From Nitrospira sp. (lineage in GTDB: Bacteria > Nitrospirota > Thermodesulfovibrionia > UBA6902): a stretch of DNA of 64,000 nt. The notes beneath the pieces were generated by a model. It was not told the DNA's origin. It was given only the letters and a program-made list of their open reading frames with translations, and made no database searches. The DNA is taken from positions 1 through 64,000 of the forward strand of contig JADHUV010000012.1 of assembly GCA_016784355.1 (NCBI GenBank), written 5' to 3'. Positions 54,111-62,543 of the stretch are shown here, one piece after another. The position numbers and the translations under genes are program-made. Within the stretch, counting starts at the first letter, position 1. Every line of letters starts with the position of its first letter.

Positions 54111-54306
54111 GGGGCAGGCGGTTGAGCTACGACAAATACTTTTGGGAATTTAAATGAGTTTTTTATCTTCCAGTCTTTGATTTGTCATGTGGTTGATCTG
54201 ATACAGCTTGGGGGCGCCTGTGCATAAAGGCAGGGCACAGAGTTTAGTCGATTCGACCTAGGGGAGTCCCTACAAATATGTTTCAACAATTTTAACTGCT
54301 ATGAAT

Positions 54307-54327
54307 GGGCAGGGCTCGCCCCTGCCC
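54307..54327. repeat. Dispersed palindrome GGGCAGGG-N5-CCCTGCCC
   Basis: Inverted repeat between genes; a variant is at 55069-55090. Such elements are common between genes in metagenome-derived anaerobes. Confidence 0.6.
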
Positions 54328-54363
54328 AAGGATCGCATTAATAATTTGAAAAGATCAGCGACA

Positions 54364-54384
54364 TGTATTACAATATGTAATACA
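54364..54384. promoter_or_regulatory. Operator of the VapBC-type operon (perfect palindrome)
   Basis: TGTATTAC and GTAATACA form a perfect 8-bp inverted repeat around AATAT. The antitoxin ATG follows 11 bases later with AGAGGTG in between. Ribbon-helix-helix antitoxins usually bind such a site to repress their own operon. Confidence 0.65.
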
Positions 54385-54395
54385 GAGGTGCGAAA

Positions 54396-54638
54396 ATGAT
54401 TACTTTAAGACTTGACCCTGAGCTGGAAAAAAATGTTCAAAATATGGCCAAAAAACTTGGTGTAACAAAATCCGAGTTAATCCGTAAAAGCATTGCTGAA
54501 TATATTAGTAAAACAGTCCATCCCAGTCCGTGGGAAGTCGGGGAGAGTTATTTTGGCAAATATTCCAGCGGGCAGGGTAATCTGTCGTCAGATAGAAAAG
54601 CATTGCTGAAGACGAAACTTGCAGCAAAAAGAAAATGA
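54396..54638 (+). CDS. Ribbon-helix-helix antitoxin
   Basis: This protein has 80 residues. MITLRLDPELEKNVQNMAKKLGVTKSELIRKSI is a clear RHH domain that binds DNA as a dimer; the C-terminal half probably blocks the toxin. It overlaps the toxin gene by 4 bp (ATGA). Confidence 0.85.
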   Translation: MITLRLDPELEKNVQNMAKKLGVTKSELIRKSIAEYISKTVHPSPWEVGESYFGKYSSGQGNLSSDRKALLKTKLAAKRK

Positions 54639-55045
54639 AGAAAATCCTTATAGATTCGGGACCGTTAATTGCCCTGTTTGACGCATCAGACAGGTATCAT
54701 CAGAATTCCGTAGACTTCATAAAAAATAACAAGGCAATATTAGTAACTACAATTGCATCAATCACAGAAACATTGCATTTGTTGGATTTTAACCGTAATG
54801 CCCAGATAGATTTTCTGGAGTGGTTAAGTTGTGGAGCTCTGGAGATTCACAATATCGAAATATTTGATTTTGTCAGGATCAAAGAGTTGATCTCAAAATA
54901 CCATGACCTGCCGATGGATTTTGCTGATAGCTGTCTCGTACTGTTGGCAGAGAAACTGAATATTCAGACTATTGCGACTATAGACAGGGACTTTACAATA
55001 TATAGAATCAAAGGAACAAAGAAGTTTAATGTTGTTCTGTCATAG
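54635..55045 (+). CDS. PIN-domain toxin (VapC type)
   Basis: This protein has 136 residues. The acidic residues of the PIN nuclease are in place: Asp7 (ILIDSGPL), Glu45 (ITETLHLL), Asp95 or Asp98 (DFADSC) and Asp117 (ATIDRDF). VapC toxins cut tRNA or rRNA. It pairs with the RHH antitoxin before it. Confidence 0.88.
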   Translation: MKKILIDSGPLIALFDASDRYHQNSVDFIKNNKAILVTTIASITETLHLLDFNRNAQIDFLEWLSCGALEIHNIEIFDFVRIKELISKYHDLPMDFADSCLVLLAEKLNIQTIATIDRDFTIYRIKGTKKFNVVLS

Positions 55046-55068
55046 TTCTGATACAACATGTAACGTAG

Positions 55069-55090
55069 TGGCAGGGCTCGTCCCTGCCCT
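55069..55090. repeat. Variant of the GGGCAGGG dispersed palindrome
   Basis: GGCAGGGCTCGTCCCTGCCC-type repeat between the toxin gene and the ComFB gene, followed by degenerate TGCCCTGGCTTG units. Confidence 0.55.
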
Positions 55091-55130
55091 GGCTTGCCAC
55101 TGCCCTGGCTTGTTCCCGCCCTTTGTTTAG

Positions 55131-55430
55131 TCAGTGGTGAGGATGGTGGGTGACTTTATCTATTGCCTCATTTATGGCAGCAGATACAGCATCCCTGTCG
55201 ATAACTTTTCTCAGGTCAAACCCCGCAAAAGTGTGGTCTTTAATATTGCTCTGTACATAAAGGGGTTTCATACTGTTCATCGAGAGGGCAAAGATATCCT
55301 CTACGCAGAGCTGGCATCTGCAGATTGAGTCATTTTCATTCAGGATCTTTTCTATGAGCTCCAGCACGACTTTTTCAGTAAGATTGTCTATTTCAGAGAG
55401 ATCATGACCAAACAGGATTTTGTCTTCCAT
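55131..55430 (-). CDS. ComFB family protein
   Basis: This protein has 99 residues. ICRCQLCVEDIFALSMNSMKPLYV is the conserved ComFB core with its cysteines. Cyanobacterial ComFB proteins bind cyclic di-GMP or cAMP; the bacterial role in competence is not settled. It ends with a His-rich tail (THHPHH). Confidence 0.85.
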   Translation of the reverse strand: MEDKILFGHDLSEIDNLTEKVVLELIEKILNENDSICRCQLCVEDIFALSMNSMKPLYVQSNIKDHTFAGFDLRKVIDRDAVSAAINEAIDKVTHHPHH

Positions 55431-55485
55431 AATAATATTGCCTCGTAGTTTAAAGTTTGCGTACGGTAGTAATTATTATATGATA

Positions 55486-56364
55486 TTAATTAACAATACA
55501 ATCTTTTACCGCTTCCTCAATATCTGTGAAAGTGAATTTGAAGCCGGCCTGAAGCAGGCGCTCCGGCAGTACACGCTGTCCCCCTGTCAGTATTTGCGCA
55601 CCTTCACCATATTGCAGTTTCAGTGCGAACCTGGGAATTTGCATGATAGTGGGCATTGAAAACGCATGGCCGAGTGCATGGGTCAGGCCCTCGTTCGTTG
55701 TAGGATTCGGGGCGGTAAGATTATACGTTTCAGTATAGGCAATGTCTTTTATAACCGTTTCATAGGCATTCACAAGATCCTTGATATGAATCCATGAAAA
55801 CGCCTGCGAACCATCTCCTATAGTACCGCCAAGCCCCAATTTAAAGGGCTGCAGCATCTGCTTTAAAGCGCCTCCGTCTTTGCCCAGTACCACCCCGAAG
55901 CGGAAAATGACAGTTCTGATTCCATATCTTTCTGCCTTTAGTGCCTCTTGCTCCCAGTCACGGGCAAGTTGACCGAGAAATCCGGTAGCAGTGACGTTTT
56001 GGGTCTCGGTATGGGTACCTTTGTCACTATAGTATCCGACAGCTGAGGTTGAGATTAACAGTTCCGGTTTCTTATCCATATGTACGAATGCCTCAACCAG
56101 ATTTCGGGTGACAGGTATACGGCTGTTGTAGAGTTCTTTTTTATAATCCTGTGTCCATCGGTGAATGACCGGTGCCCCTGCAAGATTGATGACAACCGAG
56201 CATCCAGTAATTTTTCGGGCAAGCTCTTCAGGGCTAAGTTTCAGGGTATCTCTATCTAGTGTGATCACATTCCATTTATGAGCTTTGAATGAGGCTCGAA
56301 GGTGAGTACCAATAAAACCGCTGGCGCCACTCATAGCGATAGTATGTGCAGTGTTATCATGCAT
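55486..56364 (-). CDS. TIGR01777-type SDR oxidoreductase (epimerase, DUF1731)
   Basis: This 292-residue protein has a GASGFIGTHL nucleotide-binding start, RIPVTRNLVEAF, ISTSAVGYYSDKG and a C-terminal DUF1731 domain (LPERLLQAGFKFTF). The biochemical role of the family is unproven, though it is widespread. Confidence 0.9.
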   Translation of the reverse strand: MHDNTAHTIAMSGASGFIGTHLRASFKAHKWNVITLDRDTLKLSPEELARKITGCSVVINLAGAPVIHRWTQDYKKELYNSRIPVTRNLVEAFVHMDKKPELLISTSAVGYYSDKGTHTETQNVTATGFLGQLARDWEQEALKAERYGIRTVIFRFGVVLGKDGGALKQMLQPFKLGLGGTIGDGSQAFSWIHIKDLVNAYETVIKDIAYTETYNLTAPNPTTNEGLTHALGHAFSMPTIMQIPRFALKLQYGEGAQILTGGQRVLPERLLQAGFKFTFTDIEEAVKDCIVN

Positions 56365-56509
56365 TATGAGCTGACTCAGGAGCGGAGTTTATGTTATGGA
56401 AGATATGCATAATGATATTATATTGCTTTAGAGTCCATTGAGTAAATTGTAATTATTCATGTGTAAGTATTGTACCCTGCTTTTAGATGCTGTTCAAGCG
56501 CGGCTATAT

Positions 56510-56791
56510 TCATTGGCCCTTTATCACTTTGCCTGAAGGCAGGATGATACATGCACCCTCAAAGCAGGCATGCTGAATTGCCTTCTGAGCAAGGGTTAGT
56601 ACTTCATCCATTGCAAGAGTGCCTGGAAGCGGTTTGCCATTTTTAGTTACGCGGTACTTAATCTGCCACTCTCCTTTAAGCATCAGGTTTAATATTTCTT
56701 CTGAAGTAATATTATGTTTGCGGCCATATTCAATAATATCTATGCAGGATTTTTTTATAGACCCGAATGTGTCTAAGTCTGTGCTATGCAT
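56510..56791 (-). CDS. Hypothetical protein, 93 aa
   Basis: I do not recognise a family. The first half is helical (FGSIKKSCIDIIEYGRKHNITSEEIL) and the second half has beta character (YRVTKNGKPLPGT). It sits downstream of the CHAT operon on the same strand, with about 100 bp between. Confidence 0.5.
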   Translation of the reverse strand: MHSTDLDTFGSIKKSCIDIIEYGRKHNITSEEILNLMLKGEWQIKYRVTKNGKPLPGTLAMDEVLTLAQKAIQHACFEGACIILPSGKVIKGQ

Positions 56792-56894
56792 TTCGGTATT
56801 TGCCCTCCGTTTTATAATCGGGTTAACTTCTTATAAGAATATAGACACGGGGGTTGGAAATTTCTTGCATGCAGCTGAAAAAAGGAGATGCGGG

Positions 56895-58580
56895 TTACGG
56901 AATAATAGAGGTGACCCTGCCGTGATCGATCACGACAAGCCCGAGTATGGTGTAATCGCCGTCTTTATAAGGCAGTTCGGGAATCGGATCTGAGATGTGC
57001 TCTACTGTCCAGAGTGACTGTGACTGGTCATCGATGGAGCTTTTGGAGTGCATTATATATATTGCAACTGCAGGTTCTTCGCCATCAAGATCAAGCGCCG
57101 CTCCGGAAATGCTGAATGAATGAAGTCCCTCTCTATTTTTAGTAATATTATTCTCTCCACTGAACAGCAGTCTGGAGGTTCCCCTGTCATTAAGGGCAAC
57201 TGCATAAATATTGCCTTTCCCCGCGCCCTCAAGCATGAATTCCAGGGACTCGTAATTATATAGCCGGCTGTCCTGCATTATTGGTTCTGAGCCGTCTTGC
57301 CCATCTTTTATAACGGCTCCCCTGATAGAGCTTAGGCGCAGAGGTGCAGGTTGTGAGATTATCGCATCTTGCCTGAGTTCAGTGAGCAGAGGCAATGTTT
57401 CCGGCTTATCTCTTACACTCATATAGATTAAGGCAATTGCTGAGGCTATGAATAAAGAAATGAGCCGGTATCTGAGGGAGGTGGCGGGGTGCTCAGGAAC
57501 AGGGGGCTTATTTTCTTTTTCTGTACTTTTTGGCTGTATGGAAAAGGCAGGATCTCCATAAAGCACATAGCCGGCCCACGTCACATTGTTAATGCCGTAT
57601 TGTGATATGAGTTTTCCCCGTGCATCTTTTAAGGCCGGGCCGATAGGTTTTCCGCTGCATAGTGCTTTGTAGAAGGAGAGGGCAAATTCACGGGAGGAGG
57701 CATCTGCTATGCTGCACATTGTCCCAATGTAGTGAGAGGAACCGGCCCTGAGAAAGGCTGAGGCCATATCATAAACAGCCTTTTCAGTATTGTTTTGCAG
57801 GCCTTCGAGATCTGCCCTGGCAGAGTTGCAGGCATTGGCAAATACAAGAAACGGGAAATGGCCATGTCCGCTTATCTCTGCTATGTCATCAGGATTCATA
57901 ATGCCGTCAGACATGCGCCAGCCGCATTTGTTTTTGTCAGAGGTATGATACTCTGCATGGCCTGCATAGTGTAATATTTCATAATCCCTGATATTTCTTT
58001 TCAGGAATCTTTTATCCACATTGCTGCTTGCAAGATCAGGCTTAAGCCGTTGCTGATTTTCAAGACCATGGCATATCTCCATGCCTTCTTTGTACGCGGC
58101 CTTCAGGCTGCTGTCCGGATCACCGATCACGAGCATGCCAGAACTGTTTTCCTGTGTTTTCGGCGGTCTGGCTAAAGGTGTGTGCTGTGTTGTCACGGCT
58201 CGGCCTGTGCTGAATCTGAGGCAGAGAAAATTATTGCCGTCATGCATGAGTTCCAGGGGCAGGTGAATTAGCTGATCATCAATATTAAGCGAGAGCATTT
58301 CGCAGGAAGTAGAGCGCACAGCCTCTTTGGCACCGGCTGGCAGGAGGCCTTCAAATAGCTCCTGCCCTGCTTTTTTAAGCCGCGCAAGAGCACTTTCATC
58401 AATCTCGCCGCGCAGGTTGGCCCTCCCAAGTATACTGACAATCTCCCGGCATATATGCTCTGTGGTCTTAAAGGATACAGGCCTGGTCTCATACTTGCGC
58501 AGCGTCTGTAAATGGCCTTCTTCCGCCCGGACGCGGACGCCCTGATCTGTCTTTGTGATACTGAGATTGAAAATATGCAT
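56895..58580 (-). CDS. CHAT-domain protease with membrane anchor and C-terminal extracytoplasmic domain
   Basis: This protein has 561 residues. The CHAT (caspase-like) catalytic His is His208 (HYAGHAEYH) and the Cys is Cys251 (FANACNSARA), with GTMCSIADASS following. A single membrane helix is at about 373-388. The remaining 170 residues have NIYAVALNDRGTSRLLFSG, a pattern like DUF4384-type regulatory domains. The start overlaps the anti-sigma stop by one base. CHAT proteases in other systems cut partner proteins when a sensor fires; here the sensor could be the sigma/anti-sigma pair. Confidence 0.87.
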   Translation of the reverse strand: MHIFNLSITKTDQGVRVRAEEGHLQTLRKYETRPVSFKTTEHICREIVSILGRANLRGEIDESALARLKKAGQELFEGLLPAGAKEAVRSTSCEMLSLNIDDQLIHLPLELMHDGNNFLCLRFSTGRAVTTQHTPLARPPKTQENSSGMLVIGDPDSSLKAAYKEGMEICHGLENQQRLKPDLASSNVDKRFLKRNIRDYEILHYAGHAEYHTSDKNKCGWRMSDGIMNPDDIAEISGHGHFPFLVFANACNSARADLEGLQNNTEKAVYDMASAFLRAGSSHYIGTMCSIADASSREFALSFYKALCSGKPIGPALKDARGKLISQYGINNVTWAGYVLYGDPAFSIQPKSTEKENKPPVPEHPATSLRYRLISLFIASAIALIYMSVRDKPETLPLLTELRQDAIISQPAPLRLSSIRGAVIKDGQDGSEPIMQDSRLYNYESLEFMLEGAGKGNIYAVALNDRGTSRLLFSGENNITKNREGLHSFSISGAALDLDGEEPAVAIYIMHSKSSIDDQSQSLWTVEHISDPIPELPYKDGDYTILGLVVIDHGRVTSIIP

Positions 58581-59269
58581 CAGTCGGATATGATACGGAG
58601 CTGCAGACCCCCGATTCGTTCGCCATCTTTTGAAAAAGCAAGTTCATAATCAGCAGGCGGCAGGTCCTCGAGAAATAATTTTTCTGCAAGTGCGCTGCAA
58701 CGCAGTTCCCTGTTTTTTTCGAACAGGCTTACCCTGATACCGGAAGGCTGCCGGCATGACAATAGAATATCAAAACGGCCAATGGAGGTTTGTTCAATTG
58801 TGATCTCTGTCGGGATTATGCCGATATTATGCTTAATAAGAACAGCGTCTGAAAGACCCATGCGGCCACCCCGCTGGGGAATTGCCTCAGGGTGAAACAC
58901 TGTACAGATTCCCGCGCTGTCGCTTAATATGGAGACTATATCTCTTGTGAAACTTACTGCTATTGCGGCAAGCTCACAGGTTTTTTCCCGAAAGGCTTTT
59001 TTTGTCCTTTCCGCTATTGATGAGGGTGCGGAGGTCATAGCGGCTTTTTCAGCCTCAGTGAACACCCTTCTATATATAATGCTTTTCTCAAGACACCCGG
59101 AACAATCAGCAAGATGAGACTCAGCTGCAAGTTTATTGTCATCAGGTAAACTGCCCTCGATATATCCGGCCATTGTTTCTTCGCTCAGACAGTGACTATC
59201 AGTGTTATCTATGCCGTGATTGTGTTTAGTCCTGAAAAAGGCCTTTAATTTTTTCTCAAGTTCATCCAT
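58580..59269 (-). CDS. Zinc-finger anti-sigma factor (zf-HC2)
   Basis: This 229-residue protein has HLADCSGC, the HxxxCxxC finger of HC2 anti-sigma factors, at His52, Cys56 and Cys59. No membrane helix is evident, so it is probably soluble. The C-terminal half has beta-rich sequence (GIRVSLFEKNRELRCSALAEK). It follows the sigma gene by 47 bp and overlaps the CHAT start. Confidence 0.82.
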   Translation of the reverse strand: MDELEKKLKAFFRTKHNHGIDNTDSHCLSEETMAGYIEGSLPDDNKLAAESHLADCSGCLEKSIIYRRVFTEAEKAAMTSAPSSIAERTKKAFREKTCELAAIAVSFTRDIVSILSDSAGICTVFHPEAIPQRGGRMGLSDAVLIKHNIGIIPTEITIEQTSIGRFDILLSCRQPSGIRVSLFEKNRELRCSALAEKLFLEDLPPADYELAFSKDGERIGGLQLRIISD

Positions 59270-59316
59270 TGATCAATTTCTCTCCCATACTTTAATAGAC
59301 ACAGCTATATGGATTT

Positions 59317-59928
59317 TTAGTCACCTTTTAATTCCTGCACCATAGAAGCCAGTTTTTTTCTGGCTCTGCTTAGTTTGCTGTATACTGCATTCGGCGTCGT
59401 ATGCATCAGTACGGCGATCTCTTCTGGTGACTGATCTTTCATGTAACGATATTTTATAACAAGCCGGTCATCCGGGGAGAGTTTTTGCAGTGCTCTATTA
59501 AAGAGTTCGGCTTCTTCCCGTTTTAGAAGTATCTCATCGGCATTTTTAGCCGGACTTGGAGTTTTTTCGGCTATTGATTGTCTGTCCGTAAGTTGATCAT
59601 CCAGAGATACAGTGGTTTTGCTGCGAGTCGCAAAATTTATCGTAGTATTGACTGCGATAATTCGAAGCCAGCTTGCTACTGAGCAGCCATTGTCACCTCT
59701 GTACATCTTGAGTTTTCTGCAATCGTCTTTTAACAGTGAGAGGAAGATATCATTATGCAGGTCTTCCAGATCCTCATTCAGGTAATCTTTGCAATAGAGT
59801 TCCAGAGTTGTCCTGATGTATTTATATAGCAGACCTGAAAACTGATCGATAAAGGAGTTCTTTGCCTCTGGGTCTCCGCTTATGCAGTTTTTGATTAGTA
59901 CTTTATCGTTTTTTCTTGAATCGGTCAT
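59317..59928 (-). CDS. RNA polymerase sigma factor, ECF-like
   Basis: This 203-residue protein has region 2 (LHNDIFLSLLKDDC, SVASWLRIIAVNTTINF) and region 4 (LVIKYRYMKDQSPEEIAVLMHTTPNAVYSKLSRARKKL). The pair with the downstream zf-HC2 protein is typical of ECF regulation. It follows the HEAT-repeat gene by 27 bp. Confidence 0.9.
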   Translation of the reverse strand: MTDSRKNDKVLIKNCISGDPEAKNSFIDQFSGLLYKYIRTTLELYCKDYLNEDLEDLHNDIFLSLLKDDCRKLKMYRGDNGCSVASWLRIIAVNTTINFATRSKTTVSLDDQLTDRQSIAEKTPSPAKNADEILLKREEAELFNRALQKLSPDDRLVIKYRYMKDQSPEEIAVLMHTTPNAVYSKLSRARKKLASMVQELKGD

Positions 59929-59955
59929 TTTAATAGAAAATAATAGACAGCTTAC

Positions 59956-60846
59956 TTACAGCCTCTCTTCGGTGATTTTTTCATCTTGAATCTTCATTAT
60001 GACAGGTTGTTCCTGATCGTTCAGTGCATCCAATATCCAGCCCGCACGGACCTTTGCATGTTTGTTGCCGTGCAGGGCTGTTGTCTTAATAACATCGAGA
60101 GCGTTTCTGCCATAGTGCTGCAGGCTTCTCTGTGCATAGACCCGTACATTATAATCACTGTCTCCAAGTGCAGAAGCCAGCGGTGTAAGTGCCCGTGTAT
60201 CGTTGATCTCGCCAAGTGCCCAGGCGGCCCATTTTCTGACATTCGGCATACGGTCATGCAGGACTAAACTGCTCAGTATATCAAGTGCACGACTGTCCTT
60301 GATTTTGCCGAGCGTACGAGCCGCGCTGCCTCTGACATCCGGTATAACACTTTTTGCAGTCTCTATAAGCGGCTCTACCGATCGTGCATCGCACATTTCT
60401 CCGAGAGCCCAGGCAACCATAGTGTGAAGTTGAGGCCTTTTATCCTCCAGAATCTCAATCAGAGGTTGAACTGCACGCCTGTCCCCTGTTTTTCCCAGGG
60501 CCTCGGCGGACTTCAGTCTGATGATCCAGTCACTGTGCTGCAGCGCATTGATAAGTGGATCAACCGCGCGTACGTCCGCTATCTCTCCCAGTGCCCATGC
60601 CGCACTTTTTCTAACGCCCCATACGTCATCATGTTTCAGCAGCATTGCAAGTGAGCCGACGGCGGCAGTGCTCTTTCTCTTGCCCAGTGTTATAACTGCT
60701 GCCTCACGTATATCTGCCTCTGGATGGTTGAGAAGAAATATTAGCTCACTTTCGGAACCTGACACTGGCTGAGTATAACTGTCGGCAGGGAAAAAACATA
60801 TTGCCGCTGCTACAATCAATAGATAATGGAAAAAGCCTTTCAGCAT
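59956..60846 (-). CDS. HEAT-repeat protein, probably exported
   Basis: This 296-residue protein has an N-terminal hydrophobic signal (YLLIVAAAICFFPADS). It then has about seven HEAT/PBS-type repeats with the recurring pattern AAWALGEI-D-R-A-V-xPL-I (for example VRKSAAWALGEIADVRAV). It offers a protein-binding surface in the periplasm or at the membrane. Starts further upstream exist (60873 and 60921); none has a good ribosome site. It begins the run of sigma, anti-sigma and CHAT genes. Confidence 0.82.
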   Translation of the reverse strand: MLKGFFHYLLIVAAAICFFPADSYTQPVSGSESELIFLLNHPEADIREAAVITLGKRKSTAAVGSLAMLLKHDDVWGVRKSAAWALGEIADVRAVDPLINALQHSDWIIRLKSAEALGKTGDRRAVQPLIEILEDKRPQLHTMVAWALGEMCDARSVEPLIETAKSVIPDVRGSAARTLGKIKDSRALDILSSLVLHDRMPNVRKWAAWALGEINDTRALTPLASALGDSDYNVRVYAQRSLQHYGRNALDVIKTTALHGNKHAKVRAGWILDALNDQEQPVIMKIQDEKITEERL

Positions 60847-61133
60847 ATTAGTTTCATAGGATAAACCGCGCATAACAACAATAATAAACAGATCTTGAGA
60901 GTAAGTCCATAAAACTCCCATTCCCTGAGCAGTATTTGATATGCACTCAGTTAAGTGCTGTTTAAAGAGTGAACGTAGCTTTGCTTATGGTTATCTATTA
61001 AATACCTACACTTACTTCATAGTGATAGATTGATGCTGCACCTGGTATTATGCATATTTAGCGCTGGTCTGCGCAGGAAGACTTGACCTGTTTTCGTACA
61101 TATAGTTTGCCAATATATTAAAATAAATGCCTT
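60847..61133. other. Divergent region before the HEAT gene and the efflux operon
   Basis: About 287 bases with no gene seen. A small inverted repeat GCACT...AGTGC is at about 60943-60958. Confidence 0.45.
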
Positions 61134-62543
61134 ATGATAATTAAGTACAACATATTGCTGCTGCTTTTTTTTGTGCTGGCAGGCTGTTCTGTATATTCCA
61201 TCAATAAGGAAATCTCACCTCTGACAGATACGGGGCAGGGTTACTCTATTGAATCGGATGATCTGCCTATTACTGGGCGCTGGTGGGAGGAATTTCATGA
61301 CCTTAGTCTCAATGCCCTGGTAGAAACTGCACTGGTAGATAATCTTACGCTGAAACAGCTTCATGAAAGGATTATTCAGTCTGAGGTTCAGAAAAAACAG
61401 TCAGCATCTTTTCTGCTGCCGGCGATTAATGTCAATGCCTCCGAAGAGATAAAGTGGAATAAACGCAATCAGCAGGCGGATACAGAGAAGGCCGGTGCGG
61501 TACTGTCCTGGGAACTGGATCTTTGGGGCAGGCTTTCGGCTGCGAGAAATTCGGCAGAATATGAATGGCTGGCAAGTATGGAGCGTCTTGATGCGGTAAC
61601 GCTTTTAGTGACCGCTGAGATCGCGCATACCTATTTTAAAATAGCGGAGCAGAGGCTGAAACTTGATCTTCTGGATCGGCAGATAGAGGCGGGTGAGACG
61701 CTGCGTGAGCTTGTAGAGCTCAGATTTGGTTATGGGGCGGCCTCGGTGGTTGATGTATATCAGCAGAGGCAGCAGCTTGCCGCAACCAGGGCCCAGGTGC
61801 CGGTGGTGAAGGCGCAGATGGTTACGCTGAAAAATAGTCTGGCGGTTTTGATTGGAACCGCTCCGCAGGATCTGCCCTTTGTTGACGGGTATAGGTTTTC
61901 TTACCTTTCACTAATGCCTGCTACGGGTATCCCTTCAGACCTTCTTTGCAGCAGGCCGGATCTCAGGGCGCTGTATAATGAGCTGATGGCAATTGACTAC
62001 AGTGTTGCAGAGGCCGTGGCCGAGAGATTTCCAGAGGTCAGTATATCAGCCAATGCAGGTTTTACAGAAAAGTTTTCAGCTCAAGGCAGGTTTCTCACAC
62101 TGGTCTTAAATGCGGTAGCTCCAGTGCTGGACTGGGGGAGACGCAGTGCAGAGGTCGCAAAGAGAGAGTCGCGCTTCAGGGAAAAGCTGGCAGAATATTC
62201 AGAGGCATATCTTGTTGCAATTAAAGAAGTTGAAAATGCTCTCTGGCAGGAGCATTATCAATGGGATTTGCTGCGTGCGCTTAAACTTCAGGAAGGAATC
62301 GCACGTTCAAATCTTCTTGAGACCCGCAACCGTTATTCTCAGGGTGTGACAGATTATCTTCCGGTGCTTACGGCCCTGCAGTCTCTTCAGAGAGTGGAAC
62401 ATGATTTAATTCTTCAAAAAAGACAGCTTATGTCCATACGAATTTTGCTGCACATGGCAATTGGTGGAGGCGGAGTAATAAATGAGTACAGCGATAATAG
62501 CAGGGCTGCAAGTGTAACTGAAAATATAGAAGAGGTTTATTAA
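61134..62543 (+). CDS. TolC-family outer-membrane efflux lipoprotein (NodT type)
   Basis: This 469-residue protein has a lipoprotein signal ending LAGC (Cys18). It has paired OEP domains (GRWWEEFHDLSLNALVETAL, GAVLSWELDLWGRLSAARNSAEYEW and AVAPVLDWGRRSAEVAKRESRF). It forms the outer-membrane channel of a tripartite pump. It overlaps the adaptor gene by one base. Confidence 0.92.
   Translation: MIIKYNILLLLFFVLAGCSVYSINKEISPLTDTGQGYSIESDDLPITGRWWEEFHDLSLNALVETALVDNLTLKQLHERIIQSEVQKKQSASFLLPAINVNASEEIKWNKRNQQADTEKAGAVLSWELDLWGRLSAARNSAEYEWLASMERLDAVTLLVTAEIAHTYFKIAEQRLKLDLLDRQIEAGETLRELVELRFGYGAASVVDVYQQRQQLAATRAQVPVVKAQMVTLKNSLAVLIGTAPQDLPFVDGYRFSYLSLMPATGIPSDLLCSRPDLRALYNELMAIDYSVAEAVAERFPEVSISANAGFTEKFSAQGRFLTLVLNAVAPVLDWGRRSAEVAKRESRFREKLAEYSEAYLVAIKEVENALWQEHYQWDLLRALKLQEGIARSNLLETRNRYSQGVTDYLPVLTALQSLQRVEHDLILQKRQLMSIRILLHMAIGGGGVINEYSDNSRAASVTENIEEVY

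Larger units (their letters stand above)
54111..54395. other. Intergenic region with a dispersed GGGCAGGGCTCGCCCC element
   Basis: About 285 bases without a gene, holding the repeat at 54307-54327 and the palindrome of the toxin-antitoxin operon at 54364-54384. Confidence 0.6.
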
